Source of the DNA: Sipunculus nudus
Lineage: Eukaryota; Annelida; Sipuncula; Golfingiida; Sipunculidae
Length of the DNA: 64,000 nt
Direction of reading: 5' to 3'
Assembly (NCBI GenBank): GCA_026874595.1
Contig: JAPPUL010000069.1
Coordinates: 1,800,001-1,864,000, forward strand
Both the position numbers and the translations under genes were made by a program. Each line of letters begins with the position of its first letter. Within the stretch, counting starts at the first letter, position 1. Shown in pieces: positions 7,869 to 17,021 of the stretch. The notes beneath the pieces are model-generated. The model was not told the origin of the DNA. It did no database searches and worked only from the letters and a program-made list of their open reading frames with translations.

Positions 7869-8645
7869 TTGCAAGGAATAAAAGAGGGAATAAAACTAGG
7901 TGTGGTCCCATATATAAATGTATTACCGCTTATATATGAGCTTAAAGACAAATATAGTTTGCTGGAAGGGACACCCTCAGAACTGGCAAGGTTATATAGT
8001 GATGGAAAGCTTGACTTGGCTTTACTTCCGATTTATGAGGTATTAAATAATAGAGCTTGCAATATAATAGATGGGGTATCGATATCCGCAGAGAATAGAT
8101 CTGGTTCTGTGCTATGCTTTCAGAATAAGAGATTAAAACAGATAAAGCATGTAGCCCTTGATAAGAGTTCATTAAGCGCTCTACATTTGTTAAAGCTCAT
8201 CCTAAAACAATATTATAACTTACAATGTGAATATAGTATAGAAAGCAGTAAATATATAATATCAAACAGAAAACACTACGACGCATACCTTCTTATAGGA
8301 GATAATGCTATACATCATAAAGAAGAGAATAGCAAATATTTTGATTTAAGCTCAATATGGCGTGAATGGACAGGCTATCCATTTGTATTTGCAGTATGGG
8401 TAAGTACAATAAAAGATAATAAGTTACGAGAAGACATACTAAAATCTAGGGATGAAGGGCTTAAGAACATAGATAAAGTAGTTGAACAACAAAAGAATGA
8501 AGATAAAGACTTTTTATATTATTATTATAGCAAGAATATAAGTTTTAATTTAGATGAGAAAAAAAAGCAAGCAATAACATTATATCAAAATATGTTATAC
8601 AAAGAAAATTATATACATAAGTTACTAAGCTTAAATTATTACTAG
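7869..8645 (+). CDS. mqnA: Chorismate dehydratase MqnA
   Basis: MqnA removes water from chorismate to give 3-[(1-carboxyvinyl)oxy]benzoate, the first step of the futalosine route. The 258-residue protein has the periplasmic-binding-protein-like fold signature: LGVVPYINVLPLIYEL, then PSELARLYSDGKLDLALLP. Its last 60 residues are helical and Lys-rich. The start is a TTG immediately after AGGAGAGG. It sits between mqnE and mqnC with short gaps, supporting one operon. Confidence 0.92.
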   Translation: MQGIKEGIKLGVVPYINVLPLIYELKDKYSLLEGTPSELARLYSDGKLDLALLPIYEVLNNRACNIIDGVSISAENRSGSVLCFQNKRLKQIKHVALDKSSLSALHLLKLILKQYYNLQCEYSIESSKYIISNRKHYDAYLLIGDNAIHHKEENSKYFDLSSIWREWTGYPFVFAVWVSTIKDNKLREDILKSRDEGLKNIDKVVEQQKNEDKDFLYYYYSKNISFNLDEKKKQAITLYQNMLYKENYIHKLLSLNYY

Positions 8646-8691
8646 ATATTTAGCATATTAAAAATTGTGTTAGAGAGGCTAAAAATATATT

Positions 8692-9786
8692 TTGGATACA
8701 GAAGAAAGTATAACTGAAGAGAGTATAGTCAAAAAGATATTAAATCATGAAAGGATAAATATATTTGAAGCAAAACAAATATATACTAAATTAAGCTTAG
8801 TTGAGCTTGGTGAACTTGCAAAATACGTAAGAGAGCATAAAACAGATAATAGGCTAGCAAGCTACATAGTAGACAGAAACATAAACTATACAAACGTATG
8901 TGTAACAGATTGTAGTTTTTGTTCATTCTACCGCAAGGTGGGCTCAGATGAGGGTTACGTATTGCCATTTGAAGTTATAGGAAAAAAGATAGAGGAGACA
9001 AAGAAACTTGGTGGTACAGGGATATTGATGCAAGGCGGCCTTAACCCTACATTAAGGCTTGGTTACTATAAAGAGCTTCTAAGATATATAAAGAGTTATA
9101 AAATACACATACATGGATTCTCGCCGCCTGAGATAGTTTATATAAGCCGTCTTGAGAAACTAAGTATAAAAGAAGTAATATCAGAGTTAATGGAGGCAGG
9201 ACTTGATTCTATACCTGGTGGTGGGGCTGAGATACTAGTAGACCGGGTACGAGAAATAATTAGTAAAAAAAAGTGCAGTGCAACTGAGTGGCTTAATGTT
9301 ATGGAGGAGGCACATAATCTTAAGCTTTATACAACAGCGACAATGATGTTTGGACATGTTGAGACTTTAGATGATATACTTAAACATTTTGATGAGATAC
9401 GTAGTTTACAAGATAAGACAAAAGGTTTTACAGCATTTATACCATGGACTTATCAAGAGCCTAAAGATTCAAATCTAAAATCAAATAAAAGCAACGCAAC
9501 AACGTATCTAAAAGTGCTTGCCTTAAGTAGGCTATACCTAGATAATATCCAAAATATACAAGGCTCGTGGGTAACACAAGGGCCGGAAGTTGGTCAAATA
9601 TCGCTTCATTTTGGAGCAAATGATTTAGGTTCGATAATGATTGAAGAGAACGTTGTAAGTGCATCGGGGACAATATTTAAGATGGATGAGGGAAAACTTA
9701 GGCAACTAATAGTCGATGCAGGATACACTCCATATAAAAGAGATAGTATATACAAAAACATGCCAAAAGAGAAAGTAGAATTATAA
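8692..9786 (+). CDS. mqnC: Cyclic dehypoxanthinyl futalosine synthase MqnC (radical SAM)
   Basis: MqnC cyclises dehypoxanthine futalosine by radical chemistry, third in the futalosine pathway. DRNINYTNVC...CSFCSF (cysteines 70, 74, 77) is the diagnostic form of the radical-SAM motif for MqnC. MQGGLNP, IPGGGAEIL, FIPWTYQEP and GANDLGSIM also fit the family. Length 364 is typical. Start is TTG with AGAGAGG about 14 bases upstream, a long spacing. It is paralogous to mqnE two genes earlier. Confidence 0.93.
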   Translation: MDTEESITEESIVKKILNHERINIFEAKQIYTKLSLVELGELAKYVREHKTDNRLASYIVDRNINYTNVCVTDCSFCSFYRKVGSDEGYVLPFEVIGKKIEETKKLGGTGILMQGGLNPTLRLGYYKELLRYIKSYKIHIHGFSPPEIVYISRLEKLSIKEVISELMEAGLDSIPGGGAEILVDRVREIISKKKCSATEWLNVMEEAHNLKLYTTATMMFGHVETLDDILKHFDEIRSLQDKTKGFTAFIPWTYQEPKDSNLKSNKSNATTYLKVLALSRLYLDNIQNIQGSWVTQGPEVGQISLHFGANDLGSIMIEENVVSASGTIFKMDEGKLRQLIVDAGYTPYKRDSIYKNMPKEKVEL

Positions 9787-9805
9787 ATATACCTAATATA
9801 GAGTT

Positions 9806-10663
9806 ATGCAGATAATAAAAAGTGTTTCGATTATGCACAAAATATCTTTAGAAATGCTTGCATCAGGTATAGATATAGGTTTTGTTCCGACGATGGGTGC
9901 CTTACACGAAGGACACATCTCACTAATACGAGAAAGTAAAAAAGAAAACGCTAAAACGCTAGTGAGTATATTTGTAAATCCAAAACAGTTTAATTCAAGT
10001 CAAGATTTTGAAAGTTATCCTATAGAGCTTGAGAATGATATCCAAAAGTTAAAGAGACTAGGAGTACAATATTTATTTAATCCCTCAGCAAAACAGATGT
10101 ATCCGCAAGGGGATTTTCTTACAGATGTACGGGTCAAAGAATTAGATAATAACTTGTGTGGTGCATATCGTAAAGGACATTTTGAGGGGGTATGCGTTAT
10201 ATGTTTAAAACTTTTTAATATAGTAAAACCAAAAGTTGCATATTTTGGGCAAAAGGATTATCAACAGGCTATAATAATTAAAACACTTGTTGAGGACTTG
10301 AATTTAGGACTTGATATAAGGATTCTGCCAATAGTACGGGATAATAGAGGACTTGCATTAAGTTCACGTAATAAAAATTTAACCAAAAAAGAGCTTGATT
10401 TAGCACCTATAATCTATAAAAGCATATTGGCTGGTAAAAACGCTATTAAAAAAGGTATTAGAGAGGTAGATACCATAAAGAATATTATACATTCTACTCT
10501 TTCCTTAAAAAAAATAACTAGAATAGAATATATTTCTATCGTAAGTACAACTGATCTAAAAGAAGTTTATGATCTAATATCATCACCGCAGATACTAATT
10601 GCAGTTGCAGTATATATAGGCAACACAAGATTAATAGATAATGAAATTGTAGATATTTATTAA
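9806..10663 (+). CDS. panC: Pantothenate synthetase
   Basis: PanC ligates pantoate and beta-alanine with ATP to make pantothenate, the coenzyme A precursor. The nucleotidyltransferase signature VPTMGALHEGHISLI (about 27-41) contains the HxGH motif, and FVNPKQFN, AYRKGHFEGVC, YFGQKDYQQ and LALSSRN follow in order. Length 285 is normal. It begins 19 bases after mqnC and ends only four bases from the convergent ptsN stop, leaving no room for a separate terminator. Confidence 0.95.
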   Translation: MQIIKSVSIMHKISLEMLASGIDIGFVPTMGALHEGHISLIRESKKENAKTLVSIFVNPKQFNSSQDFESYPIELENDIQKLKRLGVQYLFNPSAKQMYPQGDFLTDVRVKELDNNLCGAYRKGHFEGVCVICLKLFNIVKPKVAYFGQKDYQQAIIIKTLVEDLNLGLDIRILPIVRDNRGLALSSRNKNLTKKELDLAPIIYKSILAGKNAIKKGIREVDTIKNIIHSTLSLKKITRIEYISIVSTTDLKEVYDLISSPQILIAVAVYIGNTRLIDNEIVDIY

Positions 10664-10667
10664 GTTG

Positions 10668-11144
10668 TTAAACAAGTACTTCTCTTTGGCTTATAAAGGC
10701 TATAATCTCTTCTTTAGAATTACATGCAAGTAAAGCTTGTCTTGCCTCTTCTTTTCTTAGAATACGTGTTATTTGTGCCAGCACTTTTACGTGATCTGCT
10801 CCTGCTTCCTTAGGGGATATCAGTATAAAGAATATCTTAGCAACTTCTTTGTCTACTGAATTAAAATCTACACCTTGTTTAGATATTCCAACTCCTATTA
10901 ATATTCTATCTATTCCACTAATTTTTGCGTGCGGAATAGCAAGACCATTACTCATCCCCGTACTAGATAAGCTTTCTCGTTCTAATATTGCCGTCCTTAG
11001 CTTATCTTTAGCAACTTTATCTGATAATATATCCTGAGCACAAACAAAAAGCATCATAACAAGCTCTTCTATAACCTCATCTTTTGTCTTGCTTGATAGG
11101 TTAACTGATATTGCTTCTGGTATTAATACATCTGTTATCTTCAA
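10668..11144 (-). CDS. ptsN: PTS nitrogen-regulatory EIIA protein PtsN
   Basis: PtsN-type EIIA(Ntr) proteins are phosphorylated on a histidine and regulate metabolism and sigma-54-linked functions rather than import sugar. The 158-residue protein has the active-site segment GMSNGLAIPHAKIS with the likely phospho-acceptor H72. The C-terminal half (FFILISPKEAGADHVKVLAQITRIL) is typical. The start is a TTG that overlaps the TGA stop of hpf by two bases, implying translational coupling. The rpoN-hpf-ptsN order is widespread in diderm bacteria. Confidence 0.93.
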   Translation of the reverse strand: MKITDVLIPEAISVNLSSKTKDEVIEELVMMLFVCAQDILSDKVAKDKLRTAILERESLSSTGMSNGLAIPHAKISGIDRILIGVGISKQGVDFNSVDKEVAKIFFILISPKEAGADHVKVLAQITRILRKEEARQALLACNSKEEIIAFISQREVLV

Positions 11145-11920
11145 TTCACCCCGCCACCAGATGTTATTAATGCTAGACTTTTATTACTTCTTGTGTATAT
11201 TATACTAAGTCCGTATTCTGTAGGATCATTAAATATGACATAGCCTACTGGATTTTCTAACACTTTATCTATTGCTCTTTTTATATCTAGTTCCTCTATC
11301 TCGTATATACTTGTTCCTACATACTCCATCTTTTCTCCTTCCAATTTAACATTTTTTCTTTCCCATCTACCATTCCGCCTCTCTATCAAAGAATAAGTAT
11401 TATCTTTTTCCATTAAAGCTATACTTTCATGAAATCCCTTTTTATCTTCATTATTAAATATTTCAAATTTATGCCTGTTTAACCCAAGCTGAAGTAGTGC
11501 CTCAACTGCTCGTTTTGGCTTTGCGGGGACTTCCTTTACCTTTGTTATCTTTACTCCCTCTTCTTCTTCTCTAACTCCTACAAACTCAACATCTCCTATC
11601 TCAGATAATAATTCTCGGCCTCCACCCCTACCCTTCCTTTGCTTATACTTTTCTTTATTCCTTACTATCTGTCTCTCAAGTTTTACAAATAATATGTCCA
11701 GCGAATTATACATGTCATGGGTATTAACTTCACATACGAATATCTTTTCATCCGATTGTAATGTTACTTCTGCTTTATGCTCAAGCTTTTCTATTTCTAA
11801 TATTAAGTGCACGTTTAGTATGTGTTCAAAATAATATTTTAACTTACTCACTTTCTTTTTTACATATTCTCTAAGCCCTTCTGTCACTTCCAAATGTCTA
11901 CCTGTTATCGATATGTTCAT
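11141..11920 (-). CDS. hpf: Long ribosome hibernation promoting factor with duplicated C-terminal domain
   Basis: Long HPF dimerises 70S ribosomes into inactive 100S particles. Residues 1-105 are the S30AE/HPF domain (MNISITGRHLEVTEGLREYV...). Residues about 125-180 match the usual C-terminal dimerisation domain (KPKRAVEALLQLGLNRHKFEIF...NTYSLIER). A second similar unit follows at about 205-253 (DIKRAIDKVLENPVGYVIF...KSLALI). The total of 259 residues is about 70 longer than common long HPF. AAGGAGG gives a strong start at 11920. It lies between rpoN and ptsN. The repeat of the C-terminal domain is seen in the sequence; its effect on dimerisation is unknown. Confidence 0.9.
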   Translation of the reverse strand: MNISITGRHLEVTEGLREYVKKKVSKLKYYFEHILNVHLILEIEKLEHKAEVTLQSDEKIFVCEVNTHDMYNSLDILFVKLERQIVRNKEKYKQRKGRGGGRELLSEIGDVEFVGVREEEEGVKITKVKEVPAKPKRAVEALLQLGLNRHKFEIFNNEDKKGFHESIALMEKDNTYSLIERRNGRWERKNVKLEGEKMEYVGTSIYEIEELDIKRAIDKVLENPVGYVIFNDPTEYGLSIIYTRSNKSLALITSGGGVN

Positions 11921-11982
11921 ATAACCCCTCCTTATTTGTTTTTATTTCTTTTTAAGCCTTATTAGCTTCCCTTTTATAATTT

Positions 11983-13458
11983 CTACCTATTATACGATGA
12001 TTCTATCTTTAACTTCTTTCTATATTTTGAAACCGTCCGACGTGCTATCTCTATACCTTGTTTCTTCAAAATCTCTGCTATCTTTTGATCACTTAAACTC
12101 TCTTTTGTCCCTTCGTTCGCTATAATCCCTTTTATCACTTCTTTTATACTACGGCTTGATATTATATTACTTCCCTTTCCTATCCCTCCTGAAAACAAGT
12201 ATTTTAACTCATATATACCCCAAGGAGTTTCGACATACTTATTTGACACAACACGGCTTACCGTTGATTCATGCATATTTATTCTTTCTGCTATATCTTT
12301 CAATATCAGCGGCCTTAAATATCTTGCTCCTTTTTTAAAAAAATCGTCCTGCAACATTACAAGCTGTTCCATCACCTTAAGCATAGTCTCTTTTCTCTTC
12401 TCTATACTTGTTATTAAGAATTTTGCCTCATTATACTTTTCCTTAAAATAACTTTTTGTATCTACATTTAAATCTTTGCTATTTAGTAAACTTTTATATT
12501 CTACATTTATCCGTATGTTTGGCGTATATCCATCGTTTAGAGTTATTATATATCCTCCACCTATATCTTTACTTGAGTGCTCTATCTTTACATCCGGGCT
12601 TATATATTTTGTCTGTTCACTATAAAAGCCTCTCCCAGGTATCGGTTCAAGCGTGCCTATTATAGTCAAGGCTTCGTCTAATTCTTTTTGGGATACTCTA
12701 TACTTTATTGACAACTCTTTATAGCGCTTCTTCTCAAGCAAATGTAGATCGTTTTTTACTAAACTTATTATGAATTCTCTCCTCTCTCCCTTACCCTCTA
12801 ATTGTATCAACAATACTTCAGCCAAATTACGCCCGCATACCCCTACTGGCTCAAAGGTTTGTATCTTCTTTATTACTCCTTCTATAACTTCTTTCTTTTC
12901 ATTAAGAGATTTTGATAGGCTTTCTACGCTTACTAATAAATAACCATCATCGTTTAACGACGATATTATCACTTCTCCTATAAAGTATTCTCGCTCCGTT
13001 AGCCCTTTTACAAATCTTAACTGCGTTAATAAATATTCGGAAAGCCGCTCTTCTGTTCGCTCGCTTTTTATATATTCTTGATTGAAGCTTTCTTCTTTAG
13101 CTAGAGTTTTACTGCTATTTTGGCTGCTATAATAACCACTGTCACTTGTCTGTTCAAATAACTCAACATCAACCAGCTCGCCTCTTGCACCCTCTCCTTT
13201 AACTTCTTCGCCTAATAAAGATTCTTCTTTTGAAATATCTTCCCCTCTTTCTAGACCACTTATTTCCTCTACTCCTTCTCCTTCTCCTACTTCTTGCTCA
13301 TTTACACCTTCTTCTAAAAACGGATTTTGAGATATTTCTTGCTCAAGTACTTCGGCAAGTTCCAAACTCGACATCTGTAGTAGCTTTATCCCTTGCTGTA
13401 GCTGAGGTGATAATATCTGCTTTTGACTTTGTTGTAGACCTAGATGCATCTTCTTCAT
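11983..13458 (-). CDS. rpoN: RNA polymerase sigma-54 factor RpoN
   Basis: Sigma-54 directs polymerase to -24/-12 promoters and needs an AAA+ activator. The N-terminal activator-interacting region shows LQQSQKQILSPQLQQGIKLLQMSSLEL, followed by an acidic linker (about 50-130), the core-binding region and the C-terminal DNA-binding domain with the RpoN box ARRTVSKYRKK (472-482 of 491). The gene lies between lptB and hpf, a common arrangement. An NtrC-type activator with an intact GAFTGA loop is encoded at 22474-23853, so a sigma-54 circuit is probably functional. Confidence 0.96.
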   Translation of the reverse strand: MKKMHLGLQQSQKQILSPQLQQGIKLLQMSSLELAEVLEQEISQNPFLEEGVNEQEVGEGEGVEEISGLERGEDISKEESLLGEEVKGEGARGELVDVELFEQTSDSGYYSSQNSSKTLAKEESFNQEYIKSERTEERLSEYLLTQLRFVKGLTEREYFIGEVIISSLNDDGYLLVSVESLSKSLNEKKEVIEGVIKKIQTFEPVGVCGRNLAEVLLIQLEGKGERREFIISLVKNDLHLLEKKRYKELSIKYRVSQKELDEALTIIGTLEPIPGRGFYSEQTKYISPDVKIEHSSKDIGGGYIITLNDGYTPNIRINVEYKSLLNSKDLNVDTKSYFKEKYNEAKFLITSIEKRKETMLKVMEQLVMLQDDFFKKGARYLRPLILKDIAERINMHESTVSRVVSNKYVETPWGIYELKYLFSGGIGKGSNIISSRSIKEVIKGIIANEGTKESLSDQKIAEILKKQGIEIARRTVSKYRKKLKIESSYNR

Positions 13459-13660
13459 TTATTTATCTTTTTTTATACTTATATTATTCTATAACTTATT
13501 TTCCTTAATTAACGCCTTTCTGTCCCTTGCATTTGCGCCTTTCTTGTCCCTTGCAACTTTAACTGCCATATTCAAAGTATATCATTTTTACTTTTTAAAA
13601 GCAATCAATTTTATAACCCTTGTTTAACTTTATTAACTGTATCTATTCTACTACTCTATA
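13459..13660. repeat. rpoN-lptB gap with imperfect 20-bp direct repeat
   Basis: The 200-base gap holds two copies of CGCCTTTCTGTCCCTTGCA (13513-13531 and 13536-13555, the second with one added T). On the minus strand these read as TGCAAGGGACA-type blocks just upstream of rpoN. They could be regulator sites for rpoN or leftover slippage. No gene was seen. Confidence 0.5.
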
Positions 13661-14386
13661 CTACAACGTGAATTTATCTCCCAAATATATCTTTTTTACC
13701 CTTTCATTGCTTGCTAGCTCTTTTGGAGTACCATAAAATTGTATCTTTCCATCTGCTAAGAGGTATGACCTGTCTGTTATATTCAAAATCTCACGTGCAT
13801 TATGATCTGTTATCAATACCCCTATCTTTTCTTTATGTTTTAGTTGTGTTATTATCTTTTGTATCTCTTCAACCGCAATCGGATCTACTCCTGCAAATGG
13901 CTCATCTAATAACAAAAATAATGGATTCGATGCAAGTGCACGTGCTATCTCAGTTCGTCGCCTCTCCCCTCCTGATAACTGAAAGCCATATGCTTTGCGT
14001 ATATGTACTATATCAAACTCTTCAAGCAACTTCTCCAACTTCTCCTTCTTCTCTTTCTTGCTCAATTTTTGTATCTCTAATATAGCCTTTATATTCTCTT
14101 CTACGCTAAGTTTACGGAATACCGACGATTCCTGAGACAAATATCCTATACCCAGTTTCGCTCGCTTGTACATTGGGTATCTTGTTATATCCTTTTTATC
14201 CAACCTAATCTCTCCTTTATTTGGTAAGACTAGTCCCACAACCATATAAAACGTTGTCGTCTTACCTGCTCCATTTGGACCCAGAAGACCAATCACTTCT
14301 TGATCTTTTATATGAAATGAAACATCCTTTACTACCTCTCGCTTTTTATATGATTTGCCTATGTTATTAATCTCGAGTAATGGCAT
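13661..14386 (-). CDS. lptB: LPS export ABC transporter ATPase LptB
   Basis: LptB powers extraction of lipopolysaccharide from the inner membrane with LptF/G. The 241-residue ABC ATPase has Walker A GPNGAGKT (36-43), the signature LSGGERRRTEIARAL, Walker B LFLLLDEPFAGVDP and the switch His in LITDHNARE, all in the LptB form. I place the start at the ATG at 14386, preceded by AAGGA with five bases spacing, rather than at an in-frame upstream ATG at 14422 that overlaps the preceding gene. It begins two bases after the OstA-like gene stops, so translation is coupled to a likely export partner. Confidence 0.95.
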   Translation of the reverse strand: MPLLEINNIGKSYKKREVVKDVSFHIKDQEVIGLLGPNGAGKTTTFYMVVGLVLPNKGEIRLDKKDITRYPMYKRAKLGIGYLSQESSVFRKLSVEENIKAILEIQKLSKKEKKEKLEKLLEEFDIVHIRKAYGFQLSGGERRRTEIARALASNPLFLLLDEPFAGVDPIAVEEIQKIITQLKHKEKIGVLITDHNAREILNITDRSYLLADGKIQFYGTPKELASNERVKKIYLGDKFTL

Positions 14387-14387
14387 C

Positions 14388-16973
14388 CTATTCCTTCTTG
14401 TCTTCCTTACCCTTAGCGGCATCGTCTTCTATCTTAACTCCTCCTTTCCGCCTCCCTAATATCACTATTTCTTGTGTTTTCGTATTCAATATTATCTTGT
14501 CTCCTGATACGTAACTTGACTCCTCTACTACACTTGCATTGTTTAATACCTCTAGTACCTCCTTGCTTTCATAATATTTACCCTGATTCCCATACAAGTT
14601 CTTCTTCCCCTGCACTATCTTTATGTTATTTAAGGCTACAGATTCTCTCTTTTTACCGTACCTAATTATCTTATCTGAAAAAAACGTCAGCTCCCGATCC
14701 ATATCCTTATACACTGCCTTACCGCGTGCCTGCATTACTTCTTCGTTTACTTTATAGCTTATTATGTCTGAGAATACCTTTATTCGTCTAAAAGTATTTA
14801 TATATTGTCCTTCCTCTTTAACCTCTATTTCTGTCTCAGCATCATCAAACTCTATCTCTATCCTCCTTCCCGATATTATACTATCCTCTAGCTGAATATA
14901 CGGCTCGCCTACCATTATATACTTTTCTTTAGCCTCTTCTCCTGTTGATGGCCTAAATATTATCTTATCTGCAAAACCTGTTAACTTTTCATCCACTAGC
15001 TCTCCGTTACCCTCTAGTATGAACTCCTCTTTCCCTTCCCTATCTTTTGTATACTCTACAGTATCCGCATAAGATTGTTTATAGTCATTTCTATTCATTA
15101 TATGAGAGTTTCCCTTTACTATTAATCTATCGCTATATTCCGGGTTATTTACATATGTATATACTTCTATTTCATCTCCCTCCACTGTTACATTAGGTTC
15201 TACTACTCTTACCCCTCCTTTCAATATCACTTTTTCATCGTCTTTATTACTCCCCCGAAGCGGTATGTTATAATAGATTATCTCTTGTGCATACCCTGTA
15301 CTATCTTCTCTTTCTAGGATAGCATTATCATATAAATTCAATACTTCTTTATTACCTTGAGTTTTATAGTATATCTCTTCGCCTCTACCTCGTATCCCCT
15401 TTCCTTCTATCCTCCCGCTCCCTTTTATCTTTATTACCTTATCTTTTATCTCTCCTTTACCACCAAGCCTCTTATACTCTATTTTATCTCCAGATGCTTT
15501 GTTTTTTGAATCCAATATCTTGCTATCTCCTATTAATATCGCCTCGCCTTTCTCATCATCGTATTCTATATAGTTTGCACTTGCCTTAAAATCTTTTGCT
15601 TTATAATATGAACCGCCTTCTAATTTTAATTTGCTATTACCTCTAAATTCAAGCTTCTGTCCTCCGCCCTCTGTAGCTCCTTCCTTTAACTTGACTGCAT
15701 CTTTTGCATGCCCCTCTTGCGTATTTAAATTATAACTTATATATCCTGCGCTCAAAGACCTCATCCCTCTTTGCTCTATCCTTGCTTGCCCTTCTAGATT
15801 TACTATCTTTTCATTTGGATAATATTTTATTAGATTCGCTTTCCCTTTTATCTTTATTTTGTTACGGATATCTTTTGCATTTACATCTAATATGTAAAAT
15901 ACTGCGGACCCTCTCATCACCCCCACCCTAACACCACCACCTTCCTTATAGTCTATCCTATCTGCAAAAGCTGCACTCTCATAATCATTTACTTGTGCAT
16001 TCCCTATTAAAGCATATTCTGTTGACTCTTTCTTTAACTTATACTTTATTAAGCCCGCTCGCCCTATCCGCTTATACACTCCGTAGAATAGTTTAGAAGC
16101 TCCTTTCTTACCTAAGCTTTCTACTTTATCTTTACTCTCTTCTTTCCTAATATAATATTCATAAACTACTGGCTTGTATTCTAATACGGCACGGGCCGGC
16201 TCTGTATTGTAATACGTTATCTTGCCTGCTTGAAGCACTTTATACGGTTTGCCATTAAGCAGTGAATCTTTAGATGATAACTCCTCTATCTTTGTTTCTC
16301 CCTTCAATAACGCTTTCTTCGTCTCTCCGTAATTGTATCTTATATGATTTGCTCGTATGTTGCGATTACCATCTTCTATCTTTGCATTCCCATCTAATAT
16401 TATATCTTTTTCATTTAGTAGTATCTTTATTCGGTTTGCATTGTATTTTTTACCTTTATCATATATTACAGGCCCATCTTCAAGCAATATCTCTCGTTCT
16501 TCTATATTATATGTTACAACTCCTGCCTTCGCATTTGTACCCTCTTCGCCTGCCGTTATTCTTACATCTTCTTTTGCTACATATTTACTCGTTCCTATTC
16601 GTTCAAGTATTCCGCCATTTAACGTTATATTATCCTTTAAGCCTATTAATTTTACTCCTCCAACAAGACGCGCATCCTTTGTATTTACAAAATAATTAAA
16701 TATATCTCCAAATACCTCTATCCCCTTTTCATAATCAAATAATCTTACCTTACCGCTACCCTCTACACGCTTCTCTTCTACATAATATTTAATTATTCCT
16801 GCATTAAGCAAATCATTCCCATTCTGCACCCGGGGTTTGCCTATTAAATCCCAATACTTCCCTTCTCCATGGTAGATCTTCTTCCCTGCATCTATTATCA
16901 CTGTGTCTACATCACGCCCTACAACAACTCCTACGCTCATAAATAATATATATATTATTATTATTTTTTGCAT
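14388..16973 (-). CDS. Large OstA/LptA-like multi-repeat periplasmic protein
   Basis: An 861-residue protein with a signal peptide (about 1-19) and then almost only beta-strand-forming sequence. About 20-25-residue units recur (pattern: G-aromatic...A..I.Y....LL.G.A...), as in LptA/OstA-N jelly-roll repeats that carry lipopolysaccharide across the periplasm. Ordinary LptA is about 185 residues, so this is the equivalent of several LptA units in one chain. It lacks an evident C-terminal LptD barrel. AGGAACG precedes the ATG. It lies directly upstream of lptB. I infer a role in lipid A or glycolipid export; an LptD or LptC function is not excluded. Confidence 0.78.
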   Translation of the reverse strand: MQKIIIIYILFMSVGVVVGRDVDTVIIDAGKKIYHGEGKYWDLIGKPRVQNGNDLLNAGIIKYYVEEKRVEGSGKVRLFDYEKGIEVFGDIFNYFVNTKDARLVGGVKLIGLKDNITLNGGILERIGTSKYVAKEDVRITAGEEGTNAKAGVVTYNIEEREILLEDGPVIYDKGKKYNANRIKILLNEKDIILDGNAKIEDGNRNIRANHIRYNYGETKKALLKGETKIEELSSKDSLLNGKPYKVLQAGKITYYNTEPARAVLEYKPVVYEYYIRKEESKDKVESLGKKGASKLFYGVYKRIGRAGLIKYKLKKESTEYALIGNAQVNDYESAAFADRIDYKEGGGVRVGVMRGSAVFYILDVNAKDIRNKIKIKGKANLIKYYPNEKIVNLEGQARIEQRGMRSLSAGYISYNLNTQEGHAKDAVKLKEGATEGGGQKLEFRGNSKLKLEGGSYYKAKDFKASANYIEYDDEKGEAILIGDSKILDSKNKASGDKIEYKRLGGKGEIKDKVIKIKGSGRIEGKGIRGRGEEIYYKTQGNKEVLNLYDNAILEREDSTGYAQEIIYYNIPLRGSNKDDEKVILKGGVRVVEPNVTVEGDEIEVYTYVNNPEYSDRLIVKGNSHIMNRNDYKQSYADTVEYTKDREGKEEFILEGNGELVDEKLTGFADKIIFRPSTGEEAKEKYIMVGEPYIQLEDSIISGRRIEIEFDDAETEIEVKEEGQYINTFRRIKVFSDIISYKVNEEVMQARGKAVYKDMDRELTFFSDKIIRYGKKRESVALNNIKIVQGKKNLYGNQGKYYESKEVLEVLNNASVVEESSYVSGDKIILNTKTQEIVILGRRKGGVKIEDDAAKGKEDKKE

Positions 16974-17021
16974 CGTTCCTATTATGCTCTTCTTTCTTAT
17001 ATTTTTAATAGTAGTTTTTTT

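Noticed and set aside
15704-16699. Long plus-strand frames opposite the OstA-like gene
   Set aside because: Leu/Ser-rich antisense shadows of a strongly purine-rich gene, with no ribosome sites.
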